Assembly: GCA_021783695.1 (NCBI GenBank)
Contig: JAJXTO010000016.1
Span: 1 to 58,980, forward strand
Length of the DNA stretch: 58,980 nucleotides
Direction of reading: 5' to 3'
Source of the DNA: Pseudomonadota bacterium
Lineage (GTDB): Bacteria; Pseudomonadota; Gammaproteobacteria; Burkholderiales; Burkholderiaceae_C
In this document: one piece after another, positions 14,823 through 24,899 of the stretch
How positions within the stretch are numbered: the stretch's first letter is position 1
Layout of the letters: each line of letters opens with the position of its first letter
Made by a program: the position numbers and the translations under genes
Notes under the pieces: model-generated
Told to the model about the DNA's origin: nothing
The model's input: only the letters and a program-made list of their open reading frames with translations
The model's database searches: none

Positions 14823-15868
14823 GGCGAGGTGAATCGAGCGAGATGGTGTTCCAGCGCCTTGGCCGCGCCGAGGAATGCGGGATCGGGATGGTGAATGACG
14901 AACACCGGAATGCGCGCGAGATAGCCGGAAAAACGGCCTTTGTTCTCGAATCGGGCGCGAAAGCCGGACGCCGCGAACAGCGCGCCCAGCCGCGGCACGA
15001 TGCCGCCGCCAATGAACACGCCGCCAGTCGCGCCCAGTGTGATTGCCAGGTTGGCGGCCACGGTGCCGAGCAGGGCGCAGAACAGATCGACGGTTTGCGC
15101 GCAGCGGGCGTCGCTGCCTTGCAACGCGCGTGCGGTGATGTCGGCAGGGGAGGGAGGCGGCGCGGTCTGGCCGACTTCCTCGCCCAGCCAGGCGTGGATG
15201 AGCTGCAGCCCGGGGCCGCTGAGCAGACGCTCGACCGAGACGTGGCCGAAGCGCCCCCGGGCGTAGCGCCAGAGGTCGATTTCATGGTCATCGAACGGCG
15301 CATGGCTCACATGCCCGCCCTCACTGGACAGCGGCAGCCAGATTCCGCCGGGGCCGGGAATCAGGCCGGAGACGCCCAGCCCCGTGCCCGGCCCCAGCAG
15401 GGCGATTGCGGTGTCGGCAACTGCCGCGCCGCCGCCGATCTGCTGCAGATGGCCGGGCGGGAGATCGGGCAGCGCCAGCGCCAGCGCGGTGAAGTCGTTG
15501 AGCACCAGCAGCGTGTCCCAATCCATGGCGTCGCGCAGCGCGGCGATGGAAAATGCCCAGTGATGATTGGTCATGCGGACCGCATCGCCCTGCACGGGGG
15601 TGGCAATGGCAATGGCCGCATGCCGCACTGTCGGCGCGCCAGCCCGCTTCAGCGCCTGCGCGATGGCGTCTTGCAGCGTGGGGAAGTCGGCGCAGGCCAG
15701 GGTGACGATGGGTGCAATGCCCTCTGGCGTCTGCAACGCAAAGCGGGCGTTGGTGCCGCCGATGTCGGCGAGCAGGCGGGGGAAGATGTCGGTTCCGCTC
15801 AGCCGATCCGAAGGAGCTGACGCCCTCCTGGGGGGAGAAGCGCGCAACGATTCAGGGGACTGTTCCAC
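14819..15868 (-). CDS. glk: Glucokinase
   Basis: Phosphorylates free glucose with ATP in the cytosol. The ROK-unrelated Glk family is recognised by LLADIGGTNARFAL (phosphate loop), VLNDFTALAL, LGPGTGLGVSGL and SSEGGHVSHAP. The start is uncertain. GTG at 15868 follows the pgl stop by one base and has GGAG 8 bases upstream; an ATG at 15889 has no ribosome site. From the GTG the product has 349 residues, but the first 27 or so come from an 85-bp dispersed repeat and are not Glk-like. Typical glucokinases would begin near the ATC codon at 15787, just before FPRLLADIGG. Confidence 0.9.
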   Translation of the reverse strand: MEQSPESLRASPPRRASAPSDRLSGTDIFPRLLADIGGTNARFALQTPEGIAPIVTLACADFPTLQDAIAQALKRAGAPTVRHAAIAIATPVQGDAVRMTNHHWAFSIAALRDAMDWDTLLVLNDFTALALALPDLPPGHLQQIGGGAAVADTAIALLGPGTGLGVSGLIPGPGGIWLPLSSEGGHVSHAPFDDHEIDLWRYARGRFGHVSVERLLSGPGLQLIHAWLGEEVGQTAPPPSPADITARALQGSDARCAQTVDLFCALLGTVAANLAITLGATGGVFIGGGIVPRLGALFAASGFRARFENKGRFSGYLARIPVFVIHHPDPAFLGAAKALEHHLARFTSP

Positions 15869-15870
15869 CT
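15786..15870 (-). repeat. 85-bp dispersed repeat, copy A (pgl-glk junction)
   Basis: On the minus strand this starts inside the pgl stop codon and ends at GACAT. It aligns without gaps to 42129-42213 on the plus strand with 66 of 85 bases identical, counted by eye. Shared blocks are CCCCTGA, GTTGCGCG, a C-run/G-run hairpin core, TCCTTCGGA and a CGGAAC-GACAT end. The glk reading frame runs through it. Copy B carries a start codon at the position where this copy has ATC. Confidence 0.8.
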
Positions 15871-16589
15871 CAGCGGCTCCAGTACGCATCGAACGGAGTC
15901 TGGGTTTGCTGAATGACGAAGCTGATGGGCAGCCCCGCGCTGGGCGGCGGGTTGCCGGCCTGCGCGTAGACCGCGCGCTTGGCCTCACCCGCGATGGACA
16001 GCAGCAGGCGGCGCGATTGCAGCAGCGCGGCCAGACTCAGGCTGATGCGGCGGTGCGGCGGGGCGATGCCCGCCTGGAAGCTGCTCTGAGGCTGCGGCGG
16101 GGTGATGGCCAGGTAGTGGGCGGGATAAGCGGGGTCGAGTCCCGCAGCCAGTTCAGCGGCGCCGGGGAAGAGGGAGGCGGTGTGGCCGTCCTCACCCATG
16201 CCGAGCAGGGCGGCGCTGAAGGGCTGGGCCAGCGCGCGGAGTTGCGCATTGGCGCGGGCGACGCAGCCCGTGGGGTCTTGAGGATCATCGACCAGTGGCA
16301 GAAAGCGTGTCTGCGCTGCGGCGCCGGTCAGCAGATGCGCCCGCACCAGCGCCGCATTGCTGTCGGCATGCTCCGGGGGCACGACACGCTCGTCCACCAA
16401 GGTGACGACGACCCGCGGCCAGTCGATCGGCGCTTGCGCCAGCGCCTGGAACAGCGGAATGGGAGAACGCCCGCCGGAGACGGCCAGCAGCGCCCGGCCA
16501 TTCTGCGCAAGATCCGCTGCCAGTGCGCAGGAGACGGCCTGCACCAGACGCGCGATCTGGTCTTCCGGGCTGGCGCAGAGATGCAGCAT
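15870..16589 (-). CDS. pgl: 6-phosphogluconolactonase
   Basis: Hydrolyses 6-phosphoglucono-1,5-lactone to 6-phosphogluconate, between Zwf and Edd. It is a 239-residue DevB/SOL-type protein with VSGGRSPIPLF near the N-terminus, VTLVDERVVPPEHADSN, and the signature LLGMGEDGHTASLFPG in the middle. It is placed 3 bases after zwf and one base before the GTG of glk, so the three are almost certainly cotranscribed. Confidence 0.96.
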   Translation of the reverse strand: MLHLCASPEDQIARLVQAVSCALAADLAQNGRALLAVSGGRSPIPLFQALAQAPIDWPRVVVTLVDERVVPPEHADSNAALVRAHLLTGAAAQTRFLPLVDDPQDPTGCVARANAQLRALAQPFSAALLGMGEDGHTASLFPGAAELAAGLDPAYPAHYLAITPPQPQSSFQAGIAPPHRRISLSLAALLQSRRLLLSIAGEAKRAVYAQAGNPPPSAGLPISFVIQQTQTPFDAYWSR

Positions 16590-16592
16590 GCC

Positions 16593-18053
16593 TCACAGCT
16601 CCTCATGCCACGACGCGCCGTCGCGCGACAGCAGCGCGCTGGAGGCCGCCGGTCCCCAGGTGCCTGCGGTGTAGCTCTTGGGTGCCTCGCCGTTGCGCTC
16701 CCAGCAGTCCAGAATGGGCTCGACCCAGCGCCACGCGGCGGCGAGTTCATCGCGGCGCATGAACAGCCCGAGCTGGCCGCGGATCACATCGAGCAGCAGA
16801 CGCTCATACGCATCGGCGCGCCGCTTCTGCGCGGTGGATTCGAAGTCCAGGTCGAGCTTGGTGGGGTGCAGACGCATGCCGTCGCCCGGCTCTTTGGCCA
16901 GGAAGTGCAGGCTGATGCTTTCTTCGGGCTGCAGCCGGATCACCAGGCGGTTGGCGCCCTGCAGCCCGGTCGGCCCGCCGAACAGCGACAGCGGCACGGC
17001 GCGAAAGCTGATGACAATCTCGGCCAGCCGCTCCTGCATGCGCTTGCCTGTGCGCAGAAAGAACGGCACCCCGGCCCAGCGCCAGTTGACGATCTCCGCC
17101 TTGAGCGCGACAAAGGTTTCTGTGCGGCTGGCCGGGGTGATGTCGGCTTCCTGCAAGTAGCTCACCACCGGCTTGCCGTCGATGGCTCCGGCACGGTATT
17201 GGCCGCGCACGGTCTTGCTGGCCACGTCGGCCTCGGCAAAGGGCTTGAGCGCCTTGAGCACTTTGAGCTTTTCGTCACGGATGGCGTCGGCCTCCAGGCT
17301 GGCCGGGGGCTCCATGGCCACCATGCACAGCAGTTGCAGCAGGTGGTTCTGCATCATGTCGCGCAGCGCGCCGGTCTTGTCGTAGAACTCGCCGCGTCCC
17401 TCCACGCCCAGGTCTTCGGCAATGGTGATCTGCACGTTGTCCACCCATTCGCGCCGCCACAGCGGCTCGAACAGCACATTGCCGAAGCGCATGGCCATGA
17501 GGTTCTGCACCGACTCCTTGCCCAGGTAATGGTCGATGCGGTAGAGCTGGCTTTCGGCAAAGGACTGCGCCACGGCGGCATTGATGGCATCGGAGGACGC
17601 CAGATCGTGCCCCAGGGGTTTTTCCAGCACCACGCGCACGCTGGGATGGTTGAGGCCGACGCGGGCGAGCTGGGTGCAGATGCGCTCGAACAGCGACGGC
17701 GCCGTGGCCAGGTAGCACACGGTGATATGCGCATCGTCGGCGCCCAGCAGCGCGGCCAGGGCGTCGAAGTCGGCGGGCACGCTGGCGTCGAGCTTGAGGT
17801 AGGTCAGCCGCGCGGCGAAACTGACCCAGGCGCTGCTGGCAAAGTCGGCCTTGAGATGTGGGCCAGACTGGCTTTTCACCTGCGCCAGATAGTCGTCCGG
17901 GGTCAGCGCCCCGCGCCCCAGCGCCACAATGCGCCCGGCGGGATGCAGCGTGCCGGACTGGTGCGCCTGATACAGCGCAGGCAGCAGCTTGCGCATGGCC
18001 AGATCGCCGGTGCCACCGAACAGCACCATGTCGAAAGCGGGAGTGGCGATCAT
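16593..18053 (-). CDS. zwf: Glucose-6-phosphate 1-dehydrogenase
   Basis: Oxidises glucose 6-phosphate to the lactone with NAD(P)+. From the ATG at 18053 it has 486 residues, the usual size. The nucleotide loop GGTGDLAMRK begins at 13, EKPLGHD lies at 144-150, and the active-site signature RIDHYLGKE is at 172-180 with its catalytic histidine. GAGGAA before the ATG supports this start; the open frame further upstream is not Zwf-like. It heads the minus-strand carbohydrate run and is divergent from edd across 239 bases. Confidence 0.96.
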   Translation of the reverse strand: MIATPAFDMVLFGGTGDLAMRKLLPALYQAHQSGTLHPAGRIVALGRGALTPDDYLAQVKSQSGPHLKADFASSAWVSFAARLTYLKLDASVPADFDALAALLGADDAHITVCYLATAPSLFERICTQLARVGLNHPSVRVVLEKPLGHDLASSDAINAAVAQSFAESQLYRIDHYLGKESVQNLMAMRFGNVLFEPLWRREWVDNVQITIAEDLGVEGRGEFYDKTGALRDMMQNHLLQLLCMVAMEPPASLEADAIRDEKLKVLKALKPFAEADVASKTVRGQYRAGAIDGKPVVSYLQEADITPASRTETFVALKAEIVNWRWAGVPFFLRTGKRMQERLAEIVISFRAVPLSLFGGPTGLQGANRLVIRLQPEESISLHFLAKEPGDGMRLHPTKLDLDFESTAQKRRADAYERLLLDVIRGQLGLFMRRDELAAAWRWVEPILDCWERNGEAPKSYTAGTWGPAASSALLSRDGASWHEEL

Positions 18054-18292
18054 GCTGGATTCCTCGTTGTATGCGGCATTCGAATGCGCTCGGGCCAGTG
18101 TAAGGACAGGCGCGACGCATCGCAGCGCACTCCCCACACTCCTTTGCAGAAATTGATTTCGGTCATAAAGACGCAGCAAGCTGATGATTTGTCCAAGGGT
18201 ACGAAAGTTGCGTGTCATCTCGTTGTGTACTGACGTCAAGCTTGTGCAATATCCTTGCCATCCTTCCTGATTGTTTTTTCTCCTGCCGCGCC

Positions 18293-20149
<1,857 letters not shown>

Positions 20150-20151
20150 GC

Positions 20152-20820
20152 ATGACCGCCACGCCTGCCAAAACCTCAACCCATGCCACCCTGAGCGCCG
20201 GGGAGTTGCTGCGCACCGGGCCGGTGCTGCCCGTCATTGTGATCCACGACGCCAGCGTCGCCGTCGATCTGGCCGCAGCCCTCGTAGCAGGCGGCATCCG
20301 CACCCTGGAAGTCACGCTGCGCACCCCCGCCGCGCTGCAGGCCATCCGCCAGATCCGCGACCGCGTGCCCGGCGCGCTGGTGGGGGCCGGCACCGTGCTG
20401 ACCCCGCAGGACTGGCAACGCGCACAGGATGCAGGATCGCTGTTCGGCATCAGTCCCGGTCTCACCCCCGCGCTGCTGGCGGCCACCCGCGACGGCCCGC
20501 TGCCGTTCGTGCCCGGGGTGTCCACAGCCAGCGAGGCGATGATCGCGCTGGAGGCCGGTTTCACCGCACTGAAGCTGTTTCCGGCCGAAGCCGTTGGCGG
20601 GCGGGCGCTGCTCAAGTCGCTCCACGGCCCGCTGCCGCAACTGCTGTTTTGCCCCACCGGAGGCATCAACCCGGCCAACGCCGCCAGCTATCTGGCCCTT
20701 CCCAACGTGGCCTGTGTGGGCGGCTCCTGGCTGGTGCCCGATGCTGCGCTGGCGGCGCGCGACTGGGACGCCATCACCGCCCTGGCACGCGAGGCGTTAG
20801 CGCTGCGGCCAAGCGCCTGA
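20152..20820 (+). CDS. eda: 2-keto-3-deoxy-6-phosphogluconate aldolase
   Basis: Splits KDPG into pyruvate and glyceraldehyde 3-phosphate; class I aldolase. It has 222 residues. Catalytic Glu53 lies in TLEVTLRTP, the Schiff-base Lys141 in [10 protein letters not shown], and the phosphate-binding region in [15 protein letters not shown]. The ATG at 20152 is preceded by AAAGGGG at the end of edd. It ends the plus-strand pair; a long GC-rich hairpin follows the stop. Confidence 0.96.
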   Translation: MTATPAKTSTHATLSAGELLRTGPVLPVIVIHDASVAVDLAAALVAGGIRTLEVTLRTPAALQAIRQIRDRVPGALVGAGTVLTPQDWQRAQDAGSLFGISPGLTPALLAATRDGPLPFVPGVSTASEAMIALEAGFTALKLFPAEAVGGRALLKSLHGPLPQLLFCPTGGINPANAASYLALPNVACVGGSWLVPDAALAARDWDAITALAREALALRPSA

Positions 20821-20826
20821 GCGTCC

Positions 20827-20862
20827 CCAGCGCCAGCGGCGCGGCGCGGGCGCTGGCGCTGG
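20827..20862 (+). terminator. GC-rich stem-loop after edd-eda
   Basis: A perfect 12-bp inverted repeat, CCAGCGCCAGCG (20827-20838) and CGCTGGCGCTGG (20851-20862), surrounds a 12-base GC-rich loop just after the eda stop. No T-run follows, so it may protect the mRNA 3' end or work with Rho rather than act as a classical intrinsic terminator. Confidence 0.5.
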
Positions 20863-21067
20863 CCGGCTCTGTGGCCGTGATGCATTTGGCGGGACAGGCG
20901 TCGAGTGCAGCCCTTTGCGCAGAATTCTTCAAAAGCGGTGCATTTTTCAGAAGAAAATTGTTACATTTCTGTTGGCGTTCTCGATCGTTTTTCCGAATCC
21001 GGTTCGTCTGCCCTCGCGTACTACCTCTTGTCGCAACTGTTGTCGGCCTGGACGCCGCAGTTGAGAT

Positions 21068-21085
21068 CACTCCAGTTCTGGAGTG
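21068..21085. promoter_or_regulatory. Perfect dyad upstream of the DUF3034 operon
   Basis: CACTCCAG (21068-21075) and CTGGAGTG (21078-21085) form a perfect 8-bp dyad with a 2-base centre, ending 27 bases before the ATG at 21113. A 2-base loop is too tight for an RNA hairpin using all pairs, so a dimeric repressor or activator site is more likely. The rest of 20863-21067 shows no gene or clear promoter. Confidence 0.4.
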
Positions 21086-21112
21086 CCACGACCAACCAAG
21101 AGGAGAGACGGT

Positions 21113-22156
21113 ATGAGAGTTCATCACTGGAAGAAGACGATCGCAGCCACTGCCATCGCAGGGCTGGGAGTCTGGGGTATCGGTTCGGCGCACGCGCAGG
21201 GAAGTCGCCTGCTGGCCACCAGCGGCGTGACCGAAGTGGGCGGATCCACTGGCGGCGGCATTACGCCCTGGGCAGTGATCGCAGGCTATGACACCGGGGA
21301 CGAAGTCGGCGGCTCAGCCACCGGCACCTATGTCGCCGTGCCGAACTACGGACTGACCACGCTGGGGGCTGCGGTGGGCATCCACAACCGCTTCGAGATC
21401 TCTGTGGCGCACGAGAACCTCAACGTCAACGTGGGCGCCTTGTCCAGCCTGGGCGTTCTGGGCAATCAGCCCGGCGGTCTGGGGCTCGTCAACAGCGGCG
21501 GCGTGGCACCCAGCATCAACCTCGGCAACCAGACCATCAGCATGGATGTGCTGGGCTTGAAGGCCCGGCTGTTCGGCGACGCGCTCTACACGCCCTATCC
21601 CCAGGTGTCCGTGGGCCTCAAGTACAAGAAGAACAACGACTTCAACAGCAATTTCTCGGGTCTCGGTCCCATCGGGATTCCCAAGTTCTTCGGTGCGGCA
21701 AAAGACTCCGGGACCGATTTCTACGTTGCCGCGACCAAGGTGTTCCTCAATGGCATCTTCCACCGTGTCACCTTGGTCAACCTGACCTTGCGCGGCACCA
21801 AGGCCAATGCCATGGGCCTGCTTGGCTTTGGCACCAACAGCGCGAACGGCATTGCGGGCGCACTGGGTACCAAGAGCGACAACAGCTATCACGCCGAACT
21901 CGAAGGTTCCGCCGCCGTGTTCCTCCGCCCGGATGTGGCTGTCGGTGGCGAATTCCGCCAGCAACCCGACAACATGAAGTACCCCATCAACTCCAGCGCC
22001 ACGGCCATTGGTTCTCCTGGAACGATGAAGGACGTTTTTGTCGCCTACTTCCCGAACAAGAGCTTGTCGATCACGGCGGCCTACGCCGATCTTGGCCCGC
22101 TGCCCTTTCAGGCCAGCAACAAAGGCTTGTATCTCTCGCTCAACGGCACGTTCTGA
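21113..22156 (+). CDS. Outer-membrane beta-barrel-like protein, DUF3034 family
   Basis: A 347-residue exported protein. The ATG at 21113 has AGGAGA 6 bases upstream; residues 1-26 form a Sec signal peptide ending AHA-Q. The mature part opens with RLLATSGVTEVGGSTGGGITPWAVIAGY, here cited as RLLATSGVTEVGG and GGGITPWAVIAGY, typical of the DUF3034 family as I remember it. It is rich in alternating polar/hydrophobic strands, Gly and Asn, and ends in an aromatic residue (NGTF), all typical of a beta-barrel. It is the first gene of an operon with an exported hemoglobin and a HiPIP. The function of the family is unknown; pore or anchor roles are guesses. Confidence 0.72.
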   Translation: MRVHHWKKTIAATAIAGLGVWGIGSAHAQGSRLLATSGVTEVGGSTGGGITPWAVIAGYDTGDEVGGSATGTYVAVPNYGLTTLGAAVGIHNRFEISVAHENLNVNVGALSSLGVLGNQPGGLGLVNSGGVAPSINLGNQTISMDVLGLKARLFGDALYTPYPQVSVGLKYKKNNDFNSNFSGLGPIGIPKFFGAAKDSGTDFYVAATKVFLNGIFHRVTLVNLTLRGTKANAMGLLGFGTNSANGIAGALGTKSDNSYHAELEGSAAVFLRPDVAVGGEFRQQPDNMKYPINSSATAIGSPGTMKDVFVAYFPNKSLSITAAYADLGPLPFQASNKGLYLSLNGTF

Positions 22157-22198
22157 TCCCGCGGCGCTCGCGGTCACCATTTTTCAAGGAGTTCCACC

Positions 22199-22657
22199 AT
22201 GCGATACACACTTTCATCCCTGACCAAGCCGCTTGCCATCGCTGCCTTCGTGGGCACCATGACGATTGCAGGCATGTTCAACGCGCAGGCGCAATCCACC
22301 AGCCCCACGCTGTATGAACAGCTCGGTGGCAAGGAAGCCATCACCAAGGTGGTGCACGACATGATTCTCAACGTTGCGGCAGACAATCGCATCAATCATT
22401 TCTTCGCGAAGACCAATATTCCGCATCTGCAGATGGAGTTGGTCACCCAGGTCTGTGAAGGCACGGGGGGGCCGTGCAAATACACGGGTCTGAGCATGAG
22501 GCAGGCGCACAAGGGGATGCATCTCAATACTGCGGATTTCAACGCTCTGGTGGAAGACCTGCAAAAGTCCATGGACAGCAACCACGTCCCGCTCGGGTTG
22601 CAAAACCAGTTGCTGGCGATTCTCGCGCCGATGCAGCCCGACGTGGTGCATCAGTAA
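22199..22657 (+). CDS. Exported group I truncated hemoglobin
   Basis: A 152-residue heme protein. Residues 1-32 form a Sec signal peptide (MFNAQAQ cleavage region), so the globin is predicted to be periplasmic, which is uncommon. The truncated-globin part runs from LYEQLGGKEAI to the C-terminus. The proximal histidine is probably His104 in MRQAHKGMHL. Cys86 and Cys93 could form a disulfide in the periplasm. It is placed 42 bases after the DUF3034 gene and 57 before the HiPIP. Binding of O2 or NO and redox exchange with HiPIP are inferences. Confidence 0.85.
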   Translation: MRYTLSSLTKPLAIAAFVGTMTIAGMFNAQAQSTSPTLYEQLGGKEAITKVVHDMILNVAADNRINHFFAKTNIPHLQMELVTQVCEGTGGPCKYTGLSMRQAHKGMHLNTADFNALVEDLQKSMDSNHVPLGLQNQLLAILAPMQPDVVHQ

Positions 22658-22714
22658 GACAGGGAGGCGGGCGCCCGCTGGCGTCTGCCGCTTGTTCACT
22701 CTTTGGAGATCAAG

Positions 22715-22996
22715 ATGTCCCAAGCAAAACAGACCGATTTGAATCGCCGTGCTCTGTTGCGTCACGGTGGCCTGCTGCTGGCGGTTGTTGGCGCCGCAGC
22801 GGTCATTCCCGCGCAGGCTGACGATGACATGCTCAGCAAGGCGACCGTGCACTATCAGTCCATGCCGCATGGCGCGCAACACTGCAGCGATTGCGCTTAT
22901 TTCATCCCCGGCAATGACGCTGCGGCGGTGGGGAACTGCCGTCTCGTTGCCGGGGTGATCGACCCCAATGGATGGTGCGAGCGTTTCTCGTCCTGA
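22715..22996 (+). CDS. High-potential iron-sulfur protein (HiPIP)
   Basis: A 93-residue periplasmic electron carrier with one [4Fe-4S] cluster. A twin-arginine signal is visible (NRRALLRHGG, then a hydrophobic stretch to about residue 35), as expected for a cofactor-loaded exported protein. The four cluster cysteines are Cys57, Cys60, Cys75 and Cys88, with the family spacing HCSDC, GNC and GWC. GGAG upstream of the ATG at 22715 selects this start over an ATG 12 bases earlier. It is the last gene of the operon and a strong terminator follows. Confidence 0.92.
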   Translation: MSQAKQTDLNRRALLRHGGLLLAVVGAAAVIPAQADDDMLSKATVHYQSMPHGAQHCSDCAYFIPGNDAAAVGNCRLVAGVIDPNGWCERFSS

Positions 22997-23060
22997 CGCC
23001 AGCCGCCATCGATCACCCATCCTCCAGTCCTTGCGATGGGATGGCATTGCAAGGTTGACA

Positions 23061-23087
23061 GGGCCCGCTGATCGCGGGCCCTTTTTT
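23061..23087 (+). terminator. Intrinsic terminator after HiPIP
   Basis: GGGCCCGC (23061-23068) pairs with GCGGGCCC (23074-23081) around TGATC, followed by six T residues (23082-23087). It closes the plus-strand DUF3034-hemoglobin-HiPIP operon. Confidence 0.92.
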
Positions 23088-23090
23088 ATG

Positions 23091-23117
23091 AAAAAACCGC
23101 CTCTGAGGCGGTTTTTT
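23091..23117 (-). terminator. Bidirectional intrinsic terminator after efp
   Basis: CCGCC and GGCGG stems around TCTGA are flanked by six A residues (23091-23096) and six T residues (23112-23117). On the minus strand the run follows the efp stop by 25 bases, so it terminates earP-efp; it can also back up the HiPIP terminator on the plus strand. Confidence 0.9.
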
Positions 23118-23141
23118 GAGGCGAAGCACAAAGGCTGCCGG

Positions 23142-23696
23142 TCAGACGCGGCTGCGGTACTCGCCGGTGCGCGTGTCGATCTCGATTTTGTCGCCGGTGG
23201 CCACGAAAATCGGCACAGGCACTTCATAGCCGGTGGACAGTTTGGCTGGTTTGAGCACCTTGCCAGACGTGTCGCCCTTGATGGCGGGTTCGGTGTAGAT
23301 GATTTCGCGCACCACGGTGGTGGGCATTTCGACCGAAATGGCCTTGCCGTCATAGAACACCACTTCGACGGCCATGCCGTCTTCGAGGTAGTTCAGACTG
23401 TCGCCCATGTTGTCTTTTTCCACTTCGTACTGGTTGTAGTCGGTGTCCATGAAGACATACATGGGGTCGGCGAAGTAGGAGTAGGTGCACTCCTTGCGTT
23501 CCAGCGTAACGGCGTCGATCTTGTCGTCGGCCTTGTACACGGCCTCGGTGCCGCCGCTGGTGAGCAGGTTCTTCAATTTCATTTTCACCGTGGCGGCGTT
23601 GCGGCCACCGCGGCTGTATTCGGTCTTTTGCACCACCATCGGGTTGTCACCAACCATGATGACATTACCGGCGCGAATTTCTTGGGCGATCTTCAT
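23142..23696 (-). CDS. efp: Elongation factor P
   Basis: Binds between the ribosomal P and E sites and rescues stalling at polyproline stretches. It has 184 residues, the normal EF-P size with three beta-barrel domains. The tip loop reads [11 protein letters not shown] with Arg32 at the position that is rhamnosylated in EarP-type systems, rather than the lysine modified by EpmA. The modifying enzyme EarP is encoded immediately upstream on the same strand with 36 bases between. Confidence 0.98.
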   Translation of the reverse strand: MKIAQEIRAGNVIMVGDNPMVVQKTEYSRGGRNAATVKMKLKNLLTSGGTEAVYKADDKIDAVTLERKECTYSYFADPMYVFMDTDYNQYEVEKDNMGDSLNYLEDGMAVEVVFYDGKAISVEMPTTVVREIIYTEPAIKGDTSGKVLKPAKLSTGYEVPVPIFVATGDKIEIDTRTGEYRSRV

Positions 23697-23732
23697 TGAA
23701 CAGTTTGGGGGAATTCAAAATAAACCTGCATT

Positions 23733-24899
23733 CTACCGGGCGGCCGCCACCGCGGACCGACTGTCCTGCAGACGCGTCACATCGCGGACGATCTGGCTGG
23801 TCAGATCGGTCTGGGTCTGCAGCGCGCGTGACCATTTGAGCGCATGGCGCTGCAGCGCCTGCAGGCTGTCCACATATTCGAGCCAGGCCGGGGCCAGATC
23901 GAGGCCGCGGTTCCAGGCGGTCCAGAAGTGGATCACAGTGTCGCGCAGTTCGGTGTCGGCGTCGGCAAGATAGCGGTCGAGAAAGGCGTCGAGCTTGCGG
24001 TCGTGGGCGCTGTCTTCCTGCGGGTAGATGTGCCAGACAAGGGGCTTGGCCGCCCATTGCGCCCGCACGAAGGAATCTTCCCCGCGCACGATGCACACGT
24101 CTGCCGCCCACAGGAGTTCGTCAAAGCGTTCCTGCGCGACATAGGGCAGGGCGTAAACGCTCAGACTGCCGCGGCTGGTGATCTGGCCGGTCTGCAACTC
24201 CATGTCGAGCCAGGAGTTGATGGCGCTCATCACCGGACCGGGGCAGACCCACAACGCGACCGGGCGCTCAGAAGATGCCATGGCGTGCAGCCAGCCTTCC
24301 AGGCGCTGGCGGGTGTAGCTGAACAGCAGCAAGGTGAGCGCATGGTCTGGCGGCGGCGGCAGGCCCAGGGTGCGCATGGCGATACGTTTGGCCGTGGGCT
24401 GCATCTGCCAGTTGTCCCGTTGCGCAATCAGATTGGCCTCCCGCAGCAGTCCGCCTGTCTTGTCGGTGAATCCGGGGTAGTAAAAATATTTCTGCACGCC
24501 ACCGATTTGCGGCGAGGGTTTGAGGTGATGCAGGTCCACCAGGGCTTCGGCGCTGAGGTGTTCCAGGTTGAGCCAGACCGGGCGCCTCAGCGCCTTGCCG
24601 ATTTGGGCGATGAAGGCGTCGGAGAGGCGGCAGCCGAACATCTCGATCACCACGTCTGCCGGCGTGGACTGGAGTTGCCGCGCCCAAGGCACAATCTGCA
24701 CTCCGGCGATGGTCTGTTCCGCGGCGCGTAACTGCACCTGGGGGCAGATATGCGAAAACGACTTGAAGTCGTCCAGGAATAATCGCACCTGCTGCTGATG
24801 CTCTGCCACGAGTTGCCGCGCCAGCCGCCACGTCACGCCAATGTCGCCAAGGTTATCGACGACGTGGCAAAACAAATCCCACCGATATTGGACTTTCAT
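23733..24899 (-). CDS. earP: EF-P arginine-32 rhamnosyltransferase
   Basis: Transfers rhamnose from dTDP-L-rhamnose to Arg32 of EF-P; GT-B fold, formerly DUF2331. It has 388 residues. The N-terminal motif HVVDNLGDIGVTWRLARQL contains the two aspartates needed in the family (Asp15 and Asp19). C-terminal FVRGEDSFVRAQWAAKP is written here as IVRGEDSFVRAQWA, with the nucleotide-binding acidic residue. Its start codon overlaps by two bases with the divergent start codon of the uracil-DNA glycosylase gene. Confidence 0.96.
   Translation of the reverse strand: MKVQYRWDLFCHVVDNLGDIGVTWRLARQLVAEHQQQVRLFLDDFKSFSHICPQVQLRAAEQTIAGVQIVPWARQLQSTPADVVIEMFGCRLSDAFIAQIGKALRRPVWLNLEHLSAEALVDLHHLKPSPQIGGVQKYFYYPGFTDKTGGLLREANLIAQRDNWQMQPTAKRIAMRTLGLPPPPDHALTLLLFSYTRQRLEGWLHAMASSERPVALWVCPGPVMSAINSWLDMELQTGQITSRGSLSVYALPYVAQERFDELLWAADVCIVRGEDSFVRAQWAAKPLVWHIYPQEDSAHDRKLDAFLDRYLADADTELRDTVIHFWTAWNRGLDLAPAWLEYVDSLQALQRHALKWSRALQTQTDLTSQIVRDVTRLQDSRSAVAAAR

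Noticed and set aside
18153..18166. TTGATTTCGGTCAT as an FNR box between zwf and edd
   Set aside because: Matches only 8 of 10 consensus bases and stands alone, so it is weaker than the oxidase boxes.
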